This document shows, piece after piece, positions 24,079-34,875 of a DNA stretch of 64,000 bases; positions within the stretch are counted from its first letter, which is position 1; every line of letters starts with the position of its first letter. The notes below the pieces were generated by a model, which was not told the DNA's origin, did no database searches, and was given only the letters and a program-made list of their open reading frames with translations. This stretch comes from Mangifera indica (taxonomy: Eukaryota > Streptophyta > Magnoliopsida > Sapindales > Anacardiaceae): NCBI RefSeq assembly GCF_011075055.1, contig NC_058149.1, positions 15,258,449 to 15,322,448 on the forward strand, in the 5' to 3' direction. The translations under genes were made by a program, and so were the position numbers.

Positions 24079-24904
24079 GCTTGACTTTAATTTGTTTGTT
24101 TATTTATTTATTCTGTCTGTAAAATTGGTTTGGATTAAAAGTATAGTATGAGATGAGAGAGTGTATAAATTTGTTGAAGAAAACAGATGCCTGTCTGTCT
24201 GTCAAAATGATTTAAAAGTCAACTTTAGCTCTGCCGTGGGAATCAGAGTAGAGTAGTTCATGCGTCCCACCACCTTTAGCTCACAACTCATTTTCAATCA
24301 CCTTTCTTTCAACTATTATTTACTCCAAAACCAAACTCAATTTTTATTTCTGGGTATTAAAATAAAATCGAGTAACTGAACTAACCTTCAACTCAAACTA
24401 AATAATGAATTTGATTCAATCCATCCAGATAAGATCCAACCCTACCTACCCACCCTAACAAGAGGATAGGTTTATTTAGCAGCTTGTTGGCTGTTGCCAA
24501 TGCCAATGCCATCCCTTCTTCAAGTACTGGAGTGGAATGGAAGCCATTGATCCAATTTACTGGGCTCATTTTAGCAGGCCTAGCCATACTATCGGACCCA
24601 ACCAATACTCATGCATTCCAATATACTTGAGCCCATTCCTGGGGCCTATTTCTGGATCCAATGGAATGGATATGGATATGGATGGCCGAATATCAATCAT
24701 GTCATTCAAGTAGGCTTTTTTCCCAGCTCTTTCGTTAAGTTTAGTTTTACGGTTCCATCATTCATCCTACACTACACCAACTCCTTCAAAATCCACATCA
24801 TTTGCTATACCCACACCACACTCAACAACCCACCCTTCACCTTTAATCATCACATCACACACAATTCTCACCCCTTCTTTCCCTCATCACCCTACCTCCC
24901 TATG
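23203..24904. other. intergenic with microsatellites, no gene seen
   Basis: AT-rich, with TTTTA repeats (about 23776-23798 and 23857-23881), an ATT repeat and an ATC repeat. Open frames here are low-complexity. Confidence 0.5.
23971..24076. repeat. ATT and ATC trinucleotide repeats
   Basis: An ATT run occupies 23971-23997 and an ATC run 24042-24076, about 45 bp apart. Confidence 0.9.
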
Positions 24905-25625
24905 TCATTTCTCAACTTCAATATCAGCTCCGCTCCCACTTCTGACTCCTGCTACTCCCGCCGCTGACCGCCACAACTGACACTCCAGTCCACCTGGATC
25001 CAGCATAACTAAAAGGGTGGAAAAGGTATTCTCCTTGGGATAACAGGTGAAATTAAACGAGTGAATGGGTATATGTATACAAGACGGAGACAACATGGCA
25101 AACATGTAATTTCCGGAATCATGCAGCAGCGCCGGAGCAATTAAACGACGTGCGGCAGAAGCGAGAGTGGGAGTAAAGTGGAGACACGGTATAACTCAGC
25201 GGGTAAATATTGTATAGATTCTTGTTTGTGTTGCTCAAGTAAAGTTCCCAAAGTGGGGCTAAGTGCAGAGGTGTAGTGGTGAGGAACATAAAAGCGAGCT
25301 TTCTAATGGAAGAAGTCTTTCTTTTTCGGCTGACATGCACAGCGACTCGGAAGAGTGAGTGATCATCTTTTGGTGTAGAGGGCGGCAGCTGTGCCTGTGG
25401 CTGTAGTAGAAGAGTTCGATGGGTGTGGTTAGAAGAGTTAACAGTGAAGACAATGGCTAAGGGTACGCAGAAAAGAAGAGCACATAACAGAGACGGTGGA
25501 GATGGAGACAGGATGTCTGTGATTTTGAAGAGGAACTGGTTAATTAAGGATTTAGAGAGAGAAAGTAGGATTTGGTGGGGTAAGATGCAGATGCTTTCAG
25601 GTTTGTCTTGTGTTAAAGGTAACAA
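24905..25625 (-). pseudogene. core-2/I-branching beta-1,6-GlcNAc transferase-like pseudogene
   Basis: Intact relatives are type II membrane glycosyltransferases of about 350-400 residues. The minus-strand frame from 25625 holds a hydrophobic anchor (LLCALLFCVPLAIVFTVN), then the family's opening sheet RKLAFMFLTTTPLHLAPLWE and LYNIY, and stops at 25119. Homology resumes in another frame with RLIAPALLHDSGN...MFAMLSPSCI...HSFNFT, then jumps straight to CYPKENTFSTLLVMLDPGG, which belongs near the C-terminus. At least one frameshift and a large central deletion therefore separate the pieces, and the frame ends at 24905. The position, between the ANTH gene and the KIX-like gene, is where Arabidopsis keeps a gene of this family (At4g32290, from memory). 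It cannot encode a working enzyme as read. Confidence 0.8.
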
Positions 25626-26945
25626 ACAAGATTTGACAGCTTAATCAATACAAATTAATTAGTAAAGTAAAAATTATACTAGGCAGTAATCTTCTGAATT
25701 TGTAAATCACAGCCGTTGAACTGAATAATCATAGACAAGAAACTATGTTGACTGATGAATTTCCCAGGAAAATAAGATATGTTTTGAATCATGAACAAGT
25801 TACAAGTGGAGTGCATGCAAGCAAGACAGCAAGAGCCAAGCTGTGAGCCTTGTGTTATAGCGTTTATTATGTGAAGCATCTCACATCAATAATATACCTT
25901 AAGGTTGAATATTAATAGACATGGTTAGGCTTGGCCGGACCTTGTCCAGCCGTATTCTATGCAGCTTGTTTCACCAACATGCTGTATCGTGTCAAAACCT
26001 GTCAAAAGGTGGACTTTGTGGGCTGTGCCAACCTGCAGCATGGTAAGACTCAGATGCATGGCTTGAATCTAAGCTCACCGGATCCCAAACAGAATCCGCC
26101 CTTAGCATCATTTTTACAACTTATAAAAAATAATATGAGCTGTAAGAATTGAAGTTGAAGCACAAGGATAATGCTTCCCTTTTGGAAACAAAACTGAGAG
26201 ATGATTAAGACTGAACTCAACTGGGCTTGCCTAAAAACTTGCAAGCCCAGACAAATGTTCTCCTACACTAGTAATTAATTCAACATTCAACTGAACCCAA
26301 CTACCACAACGCACAAAGAAATCATCAACTTACTTGTACATGATGTGATACTGCACGCACTATTATCACCAGTCACATGAAGCCAACTTTTGTACATCAC
26401 ACAATTTCAAGCTGAAAGTGATGTAATGTTGAAGCAAAGAAAATGAGAATTAAAGATGGTCTTTTGCTTTGAAGGTTGAAATTATCAACTTCTGTGACTG
26501 TCTGTGGTTGAGTGAATGAATTGAGTGGGGGTTGAGGCTGGAGAAAGAAAGAGAGAAGAGAGCAAGAAAAAGCCAAAAACAATGTAGAAAGGGGAGAGAG
26601 AGACTCTTAAGGCTAGGGGAAGAGGGCATGTGGATGAGTGGGGGACACACCAAAGTCATCAATTAAGCCCTTTGAAATTATTGAGCTTGTGACAGGAGAG
26701 GAAGAAAAAGAAAGCCAAACAAAGTAATTCTCTCTCTTACTTCACTGCTTATACTTTGGACCTTATGTCCTTAGCTATTACTATGCCCCTCTGCTCAACA
26801 GTGTAGTATAAGTCACAAGGAAAAAGGAAAACCAAAAGAAGAAGTCATTTACTTCTCATACTGCTTCTGTATTGGGCTTCTTTTTCAAGAAACACACTTC
26901 TCTGCTTTCTCTCTTCTCTCTCAATCCAATTTTTTTTTTTTGAAG
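25626..26945. other. intergenic and 5' region of the KIX-like gene
   Basis: Includes CT-rich DNA just before 26946, typical of a plant 5' UTR (ctctgctttctctcttctctctc). Minus-strand open frames 26397-26582 and 26450-26662 are products of this biased composition. No other gene is seen. Confidence 0.5.
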
Positions 26946-28693
26946 ATGCCAAGACCAGGTCCAAGACCTTATGAATGTGTTAGAAAAGCATGGCATAGTG
27001 AAAGACACCAACCCATGAGAGGTTCTCTCATCCAAGAAATTTTCAGGTCTGAGTTTTTTTTATTTTTCTCTTTATAAAAATGTTTGTATGTATGTTTATG
27101 TGTACTTACAAATTTTTGGCTTCTATTTTGTTTAGAGTTGTAAATGAGATTCATAGCTCAGCAACTAAGAAGAACAAGGAATGGCAAGAAAAGCTCCCTC
27201 TTGTTGTCTTGAAATCAGAAGAAATTATGTACTCCAAAGCCAATTCTGAGGTTGGTTCATTTTTCTCTTCAGCTACTCTGAATCTCAGTTGGGTTTGCTC
27301 ATCCTGTTTTTAACTGCTGAGATTCTGATGGATGATACAAGAAAGGAATTTTTTTGACGCATTTTAGGTTCCAAATTTTGAAAAAAATTTCCCTTTCTTA
27401 TTTTCTCTGTAAACAACCTAAAAGTCCGATATGTTCTTGGATTTAGTATTGTTGATTTTCAAGCTTAAATTTTGGAACAACACAATCAAATATTTCATTT
27501 TGAATGTGTGGTAGGCTGAATATGTGGACCTTAAAACACTCTGGGACAGAACTAATGATGCCATTAACACGATTATTCGACGTGATGAGAATTCTGAAAC
27601 TGGAGAGCTACTTCCTCCTTGTATTGAAGGTATACTATTTTTCCATTTTCCCCCCCTTACCTTCTAATTTCAAAGTTGTTTTCTTTTTTAATTTTACCGT
27701 ACATGTATCCCATTTCTGTTGATTTTTTTTAGTCACTGGTGTATTTTTTCCCTGCTTAATATCAGTTAGAGAGACTACTACCTTGACTTGTAGATCTTAT
27801 CTGTGTTATTTTGAGCTTTGTTACTTGTGTGTGATTGTTCCTGTTTTTTATGATATTGTTGTGTGTTAGCTGCTCTCAATTTGGGCTGCATGCCAAGGAG
27901 AACATCGAGGAGCCAACGGAATAGTCACCCGAGGTGCTACCTCAATTCTGGCACACAAGAGCACACCAGTTTAGAGAACATGACTCAAGGAAATCAGAAA
28001 GTTAATCAACTCTACATCCCACATTATTCTACTTGGATGAAACCCACAAGCACAAATTCAGCTCAAAATTTTGCTGTACGAAGCGATGTCATCTCCAGTA
28101 AAAAACTTGCCATTGCATCTAATAATGTTCCTCCATCAATCAATAAGCAAAATTTTCCCGGTTTGAATTCGCATGCAGTTTACCCCTTGATAAACATTGA
28201 AGAACTACCACATGGTTTTCAAAGTTTTCATAACTCAACTTCTAACAGTATGGAACCTGCCAAGGCCATTTGCGTTCAGAACTCTTCAGTTAAGAGTGCT
28301 CAACCATGTATTAATATCAGCGATGCTCCTGAAAACCCACATGACATTGGGTGTGATCTATCGCTTAGGTTGGGACCACTGTCTGTTCCTTCGCCTACTG
28401 TTGAGAAATTTCAGCTACAACAGGTTAAAGATGTTGTTTCTGGTTCTATAGAGGGAAAAGAAATTAGTGATTGGACACCACTTCTGTGTAAACAGTTAAT
28501 TTTCTGTTCTAAAGGTAATGTTGATGGCCCATTAGACATGTGCTCAAGTCAGTGGAGTGATGAGGGTAATGTTGATACAAGAGTAAGAAAGCGAAAGGCA
28601 GTTTCTATTCACCCATTAGAGGATCAACATTTTTGGCATTCAAAGCTTCCATATAACCAGATAACTGGAGGAATGAAAGGTGCAGGTTTGTAG
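26946..28693 (+). CDS. conserved plant protein with a KIX-like N-terminus (often labelled histone acetyltransferase-like)
   Basis: Exons 26946-27046, 27136-27250, 27515-27629 and 27870-28693 join in frame to give 384 residues. The first 110 residues are strongly conserved across flowering plants as I know them: MPRPGPRPYECVRKAWHS, ...GSLIQEIFRVVNEIHSSATK, KNKEWQEKLPLVVLKSEEIM, WDRTNDAINTIIRRDE. This looks like a helical KIX-type fold, which in other proteins docks transcription activators. Catalytic acetyltransferase motifs are not visible, so the common database label is probably misleading. The single last exon is a Ser/Asn-rich, likely disordered tail with a DLSLRLGPL patch near residue 280 that looks like an EAR/LxLxL repression motif, then a basic VRKRKA stretch that may be nuclear targeting. 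A role as a transcription cofactor is inference only. Confidence 0.85.
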
Positions 28694-29943
28694 ATTGACT
28701 CTACTTACTTCAGGATCTTGATTCAAGTTCTTGAAATGGTTTGGTGAATGCGCATTACTGAAGCTTTTTGTAGTCTTGCTGTACTCGATAGTTTATGTAC
28801 AATTAGTTGCTTGTTTCCGTTTGCACGAAACAAGATGTATATATTAACTAAGTTTCAACTAGATGAAATCATGGTAATAGGACTGGAGAAACCTTTTATC
28901 TGAATGGATAGAAATGTGTCGTTTCTTGTATATTGCTGTTAGTAAAACTTTCCAGGTTCGTAGTTCAACATACGGATATTCCTAGTGGCTGACTTTAATA
29001 TCTTGAATCATGGTAATTTACAATTATCCTGTTTCTTCGTCTACTTGATCTTTCCTTTTTGGTGCCAAGTTGAAAATTTGATTCAGGTACAATGTAGTAC
29101 AGGGAAAAGCAAACATAAGGTTTAGTGATACATGCAAAAGAGTTGCTAGGTTGTCCCTTCCCTAAAAGCATGTCTATAAGGTGAAAAGAAATAATTAGGA
29201 ATCATTAAACTCAGGGTCCGCGGATCGTGGTCTTGTTTCATTAACAAGTGGAGGAAAATGATCTATCAAAACTGGATAAAGGGATTCTTTGTGCAAGTGG
29301 GGGACAGGTATTTGTATGCTAAACCAAATCTTACTGTTATTTCTGGGGTCAAATGTGGTTGGGGGCCATGGTGTGGACCTATTCACTTAGGTAAGGAAGA
29401 AGATATGATTATTGAATGACTGGATATAATCACTTTTTAGTTGTTTTCAGTGGTGGTTAGTGTCTTTATAGATTGTTTAATTATCAACAATGTGTGGGGT
29501 CAGAATCTAATCTTTCTTGGTTTAAACTTAAGTCTTCAAGGAGAATATGAGCTGTTTTTGGCCTATATGTAGATTTTGGTATAAAGTGATTGTAGAGAGA
29601 GAGAGAAATGGATGGGGGAGGTTGAAGGCTTCCTGGAATATGAACTGTTGTGGTGTTTCAGAACTAAATGTTTTTCACAAGATGATGATGGAAATAGTAC
29701 TATGTTAAAATCTGTAATGTAAAGAACACCACACACCATTCAATGAGAATACACTAAAGGTTGCCAATAAGGAACCACCAGGTATAAAGCTGTAACTTTC
29801 TTAAAGCAACATAAAGTTTCTGGGAATATTTTCTTATGTAGTTTATTGATTAGATCTTTGGACTATAAAAAACGTGTCTGAATATTCTGCAATAAGATCG
29901 AATACACACAGTTCCCATGTGCTTTACAGAAAAAATGTAATCT
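28694..29943. other. convergent 3' region between two genes, no gene seen
   Basis: The KIX-like gene ends at 28693 and the NT-C2 gene, on the other strand, ends at 29944, so both 3' UTRs lie here. Short open frames are unsupported. Confidence 0.5.
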
Positions 29944-32032
29944 TTAATTTGATTCTACACCAGAGAAAGGGGAAAAAGTGGAACAAGTTGATGGGGAAGA
30001 AGATGATGATGATGATGATGATGATGTATTACAAGAAGAGGTATGGTGAAAATCGATTTGTAATCTCTTGTGAAGAAAGAAAGTTGAAACTGTTCCTTTC
30101 TTCTCTTCTTCTTCAAGTTCTCTTAGTGGTATTGCAGCAAGAAATCTTTTTATGTACTCTTTACAACAGTTTTTCCCTTTACATATTATCTCTTCACTTT
30201 CATCTGAGTTTCCATACATCAGAGTTGAATCATCAAACTTCAGAATGTATGCCTGATTGCACCCTTCGAAAAGCCGCTCACCTAATGAATCTATGAAATA
30301 GTATGTATCTGTTTTGACCTTCAACACGAAGAAATGATCATTCCAACTCACAATGTAGATTCCTGGCTGGTGATCTTCAGCGTTGTCATTTATTTCATCC
30401 CATATTTCATCGAATGACATGGCTCCTTGTAAACATTTGAATTTATCAGGGCTGAAAAATCCGGTGAAAGATTTATCAGGCAAGACATTTATAGGCTGAA
30501 GGCCAGCTTCTAAAATCGTCTCAAGATCAAAATGCTTGTCCGGGAAGAAATTCGTGTAGCTTTGGCTGTTGCAAAGCTTTCGCCAGTCGGCGGAACCTTG
30601 TGTTATAAGTCTATCAAATTCTGATCTTGTGGGCATCAAGTCTTGATTCAAGTGAAGCCAGTGGGCAATGGCTGCAACTAACGCTGTGCAGGCACCCTCT
30701 CCACATGCTTTCTCGCTCCTTTGATCATACGAAGCAAAAAACAAGTGGGCTTTCAGTTTTGATTGCCCATCTCTACTTGCTAATTCTTTCTCTTCCCAAT
30801 TACAAAACTCTGACGAAAACGCACTGGTGTCTGTATTCTGCAAAAATTAATACCCAGTCTCAGCATTTAATCCCTGAACTTTGTGGTCCAGAATACTTAA
30901 TTGAATTTTCTTATTAATAAGTTAAAAGAACAGGGAATATGGGCCCTGTGTATTTGAGTCAACATGATTCGTCTCATCATTACTGACCTTGTTGACATTT
31001 GTCTTCTTGCTCAGGAGCCCTCTCTCCCACGAAAAGAACCCGTCCTTCCGGTTAGGTTGACTTCCCAAATGAGTTTTTGAACTTGGACAAGACTCCGACT
31101 CAGTTGTTGAATTTTCTTTTGTATTACTTGTCTCATTGATAACAGTGGACTTGCTTCCCGCCAAACCATCCGACGCGCAAGAGCTGGCTTGGTCTCTTTG
31201 ACTCTTCTTCCCTTTCTTCTCTTTCTTCCTGTAGCCTGTTAAGCTCATCATCATTTTAAAGAATGCGTCTCCTTCATCTGACTCGGTTGAGTTTTGAACA
31301 AGTCCTGGTGCCGAGTCTTGAGAATTCCTGACCTCAGCTAAGCTCACGCATACCTGTAGAAAAAAAAAATGGAGTTTTCAAATGAAGTCACTATAGGGCT
31401 TCTTTGAAATAAGAGAAAATTAAGGAGTATGTATGTATGATATTGACTGATGAAAATTGAACTTACGAAAAGTGTAGCCTGGCTGCCCAGACCACCAACC
31501 TTCCAAGTTATCGGAACCTTTCTCTCAACCTGGGACTCCATTGTTGCTGCCACTTCTGCTAAATTTAAAGAAGCTTTTCCGATAACTCTCGGAGATTCTT
31601 CCCCATCTCCCTGAATTCAAGAAAAACAACAGAAAACGCTGATAATTCCGTCAGACTTAATTATCACTTAAACAATGTGAATTGAGAAAATTATCTTACC
31701 GATAAAATATTGAATGATACATTCCAGGGACCATACGAGGCTGAGCCATGTTTTGATGCAATGGACAGGTTGCAGATATTCTCAAATTCATCGTCCCATT
31801 CAACAACTGATTCACCTTTACTCAAATATCTTCCACTGGTTCGGCCTCTTCGAAGTTTGGATGATGAAGGTAGACTAAACGGAGAGAATACAGACTTAGG
31901 TCCTTTCCATTTCGTTTCAACGATCATTGTCTTTACTGCTTCGTCTGCACAAATTCCATCGAGCTTCCATGGCTTCACCTTAACATTGAACCTCTTCGCT
32001 GCTCTGGACATTGGCCTTGCTGACCACTTCAT
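29944..32032 (-). CDS. NT-C2 (EEIG1/EHBP1 N-terminal domain) protein with a cysteine-protease-like C-terminal domain
   Basis: Exons 32032-31700, 31610-31467, 31353-30988 and 30837-29944 join in frame to give 578 residues. Residues 1-160 form an NT-type C2 domain (KRFNVKVKPWKLDGICADEA, VEWDDEFENICNLSIAS, then ASLNLAEVA and a VPITWKVG strand), a fold that binds membranes or partner proteins. A Lys/Ser-rich linker (KKEKKGKKSQRD) follows. From about residue 310 a globular domain carries CGEGACTALVAAIAHWL, then PGIYIVSWNDHFFVLKV and YYFIDSLGERL. The order Cys331 (or Cys326), His449, Asp464 resembles the triad of papain-fold proteases; this is my reading, not an established activity. A serine run (GAT repeat, about 30001-30027) lies near the C-terminus. 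Arabidopsis has a relative in the chromosome 2 block (At2g25460, from memory). No substrate is known to me. Confidence 0.85.
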
Positions 32033-33221
32033 CGTCTTGTCGTTTATAAAAACGAGGGAGGGAGAAGACTAGTTCTTAGAGTCAGGGGCCAAGGCCAAGT
32101 AAGAAAGGTGTGGCAAGCAGCCGTGTTTCCGTGTAAACCAATCACGTGATTTCGACGTGATCATCTCTGCTTATGTGTCAAAGTATTGTACGTTCGATTC
32201 ATCAATGATTACGAAATGTTGTTGGTGAACCTCACGGTGCCTGTGGGAATGTGACACGTCAACACGGACACAAAAGAAAACACACGTGGATAAGTGCAAG
32301 ATGAAGGTTAAGACAACTTGGACAATAAGGGTAACGGATAGAACGGCAAAAACCACGCATGTGGTCAATATTTGTTGGTTTAAGTATAAAGTGTAGAAAT
32401 GGGCTTGAGAAGTAAACGAGTTGTATATGTGGGCTTATACATTGATGGGCCTAGATTGGCATCCTTCATATAACCTAAGGCCAGATTAAATGATAATATT
32501 TTAACTAAGGGTACAGTCACTTGGATATGAATTTGATCCACGTCAAGTTTAATGTCTGATCGAGCTTGAATCAAAGTCATAAGGCCTATCCTTGAGCTAC
32601 TATACAATATCGTTAAATGAGAAATGATAAATAAATAATATTATTAATGAGATAAATAATATTATTAAATAAACAAATGAATTAATTTTAAATTAAATTA
32701 AAGTTTTAACTCAAAATTAAATTATTTAAATTAAGTCGTGAATTTGATCCAAACTGGCTCTAGTAATTTCAAGTCAAATCAACTTAGGCTCTAACAAGCT
32801 AATTGAAATTGGAACAATTTTAACTTATTAATCTTAAGATTAATGTTGAAGCTTGCATTGAAGATAATTTTTTTTCTTATTTTCTAACAATTTTTTCTCT
32901 TCTCTGAAAATTTTTTTATTTTTCTCTAGTAACTTCTTATTCTTTAATGTTATTGTTCACTTTTTTCTTTTTCTACTCCCTCTACACCTGATTTTGACAC
33001 TATCAACAACTAATATCATCTTAATAAAATATTTAATATCTTAATCTTCAAAGTTTGACACTTGTAATGTTATAAATGTCACCTAATAGTTTAATATTAA
33101 AGTTGGAGAAACTTTTTAAAAAATGGAAACCACCAATTCTGAAACTTGAATGCCTATCACCTCACTGCATCAGAAAATTGGTGTGGGACAGCTTTCAAAT
33201 TCAATATCCTCAAATAAAAAA
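32033..33221. other. promoter of the NT-C2 gene and AT-rich repeat
   Basis: Upstream of the minus-strand start codon. ACGTG-type G-box/ABRE-like cores are frequent (cacgtg in atcacgtgatttcg near 32142, acgtgatc near 32155, cacacgtgg near 32282). From about 32580 to 32760 lies an AT-rich repeat that matches 10280-10470 inverted. No gene seen. Confidence 0.45.
32580..32760 (-). repeat. AT-rich dispersed repeat, inverted relative to 10280-10470
   Basis: Reading the minus strand, tttaataatattatttatct and a ttttgagttaaaactttaat block recur in the same order as in the unit at about 10280-10470. Ends are not defined. Confidence 0.5.
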
Positions 33222-34875
33222 GGCCGAAAGCCTTGTTCCCACCCAAGTTTGATTTAACCATACTCTCACCCTCTAATTTTCAAAAACTTAAACTCTCACC
33301 CATATGTAAGTTCCATTAATGGTTTTTATTAATCGTAATTGAGAAAATTCAATATGTTAAGTTTAAAACAATTTTCGTTTTATTAAACAAATAAAAAAAG
33401 TTAAATGCTGACAGACTTTTGACTTTTCACATAAATACATAAACAATTTATGTGTGACAATCCTTTAAATACAATTTGTGTTTTTGATGTATTTAGGTGA
33501 TATCTGCAATGAGTTAATCAGTGAAAAATGATGTATTCTTACTATCTAATTTTCAAAAACTTAAGCTCTCACCCGTGTGTAAATTTGTTAATGGTTTCTA
33601 TTAATCAAAAGGGTAATTGAGAAAATTTAATGTGTTAAGTTTAAAACAATTTTTGTTTTATTAAACAAATAAAAAAAGTTAAATGTTGACAGGCTTTTAA
33701 CTTTTCACACAAATGCATAAATAATTGACGTGTGGCAACCCTTTAAATGGAATATGTGTTTTTGATACATTTAGGTGATATCTGCAACGAGTTAATCAAT
33801 GAAGAATGGCATGGTGTCATGAAAATGGGACATGTGAGCAAAAAATTAAAAGGTGGACAATGTTTAAAAAAAGTGACGACGTAATTCGACGCAATCAAAC
33901 ACAGTGCATCCAATACATATTTAATGTGCCATGATGATTTGAAATCAATGAGGGAAATGTTTTGGGCAAAAATCAACAACATGGATAAACTTAGGAAAAA
34001 CTAGTCAATACATTTGTGACAATGAAGGATTGTTTTGTCATTACACATGTATTTGAAAAAAAAATCTATGAATAAAATATATATTTATATTGAGGGAGAA
34101 TGAATGAAAGGGTTACAATGTCCTATTTTGTTTAAACGTAATATGAAGAAAATCAAATGAAAGACCGTTCATTTTCTTTCCTTTCTCTCCTTTCGCTTTC
34201 CAAGTAAGAATATTTTGCAAGTTTAAGTGTATTGTGAGGTTGAAAATTTTCGGTTAACAATGACAACAAAGGGATGATGACAACACTTTTGACAACATTA
34301 TCATGGGTGAATGAGATAGCCTTTGCACGAACGACAACGAACAACAATTTAATCGTTTTTCTGTTACTAGTTTTATCAACATCAACATCAACAACAACCA
34401 TACCTATTTTTAGATGTATGTGTGTGCATCCCAAAATTGCAGGTTCCATATTAATTATGCATGAATTCAAAGAGGACACATTAATATGCACTGAAAATGC
34501 AAAATTATCAGATTCATCAAAATTAACATTTGCAATATATTGGAAATCCATACAAGTTCCCCAATAAAACAACATAAAATCCTATTAAAGTTATGCTAAA
34601 CAAATTAACAACCGTTATTTGATAATTCCATAAGAAGGGGTATATTGGTAATTTAATGTTTAAGGTATATTTTATAAATAATTCATAATTTACCTTGAAG
34701 GGTATATTTGTCTTTTCAATAGAGAGGGGTAAAAATAATATTTTAATCTTTCACTTATAGAAACTGTTAACGAAATATGTCTATAGGTGAGAGTTTGAGT
34801 TTTTGAAAGTTAGAGATGAAAGTTTAAAATTATATCAAACCTTGGGTGGGAGCAAATCTTTTGGCCAATAAAAAA
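33213..34875. mobile_element. Mutator-like non-autonomous element with 9-bp target duplication (copy 3)
   Basis: The element occupies 33222-34866 and starts and ends with ggcc. The left arm (ggccgaaagccttgttccca then cccaagtttga) pairs with the right arm (tcaaaccttgggtgggagca, aatcttttggcc) over about 100 bases. It is flanked by a perfect 9-bp direct repeat, aataaaaaa, at 33213-33221 and 34867-34875. A 9-bp duplication with long inverted repeats is the signature of Mutator-type elements. No transposase is encoded; the open frame 34153-34575 minus is unrecognised. An internal segment is duplicated in tandem (33265-33810). Confidence 0.85.
33265..33810. repeat. tandem duplication, period about 273 bp, inside element copy 3
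   Basis: The block beginning ctaattttcaaaaactta at 33273 recurs at 33546, and ggtgatatctgcaa occurs at the end of each copy. The block includes part of the left inverted repeat, so the left arm has extra sub-terminal copies. Confidence 0.85.

Noticed and set aside
25119..25625. 168-residue minus-strand frame as an intact gene
   Set aside because: It is only the N-terminal part of a core-2/I-branching enzyme; homology continues in another frame and the centre is missing.
30001..30027. Plus-strand poly-Met frame at 29874-30296
   Set aside because: It is the GAT repeat encoding the serine run of the NT-C2 protein on the other strand.
34153..34575. 140-residue minus-strand frame inside element copy 3 as a transposase
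   Set aside because: No transposase motif or family resemblance; low-complexity VDVDVD and Ser/Leu stretches suggest chance.
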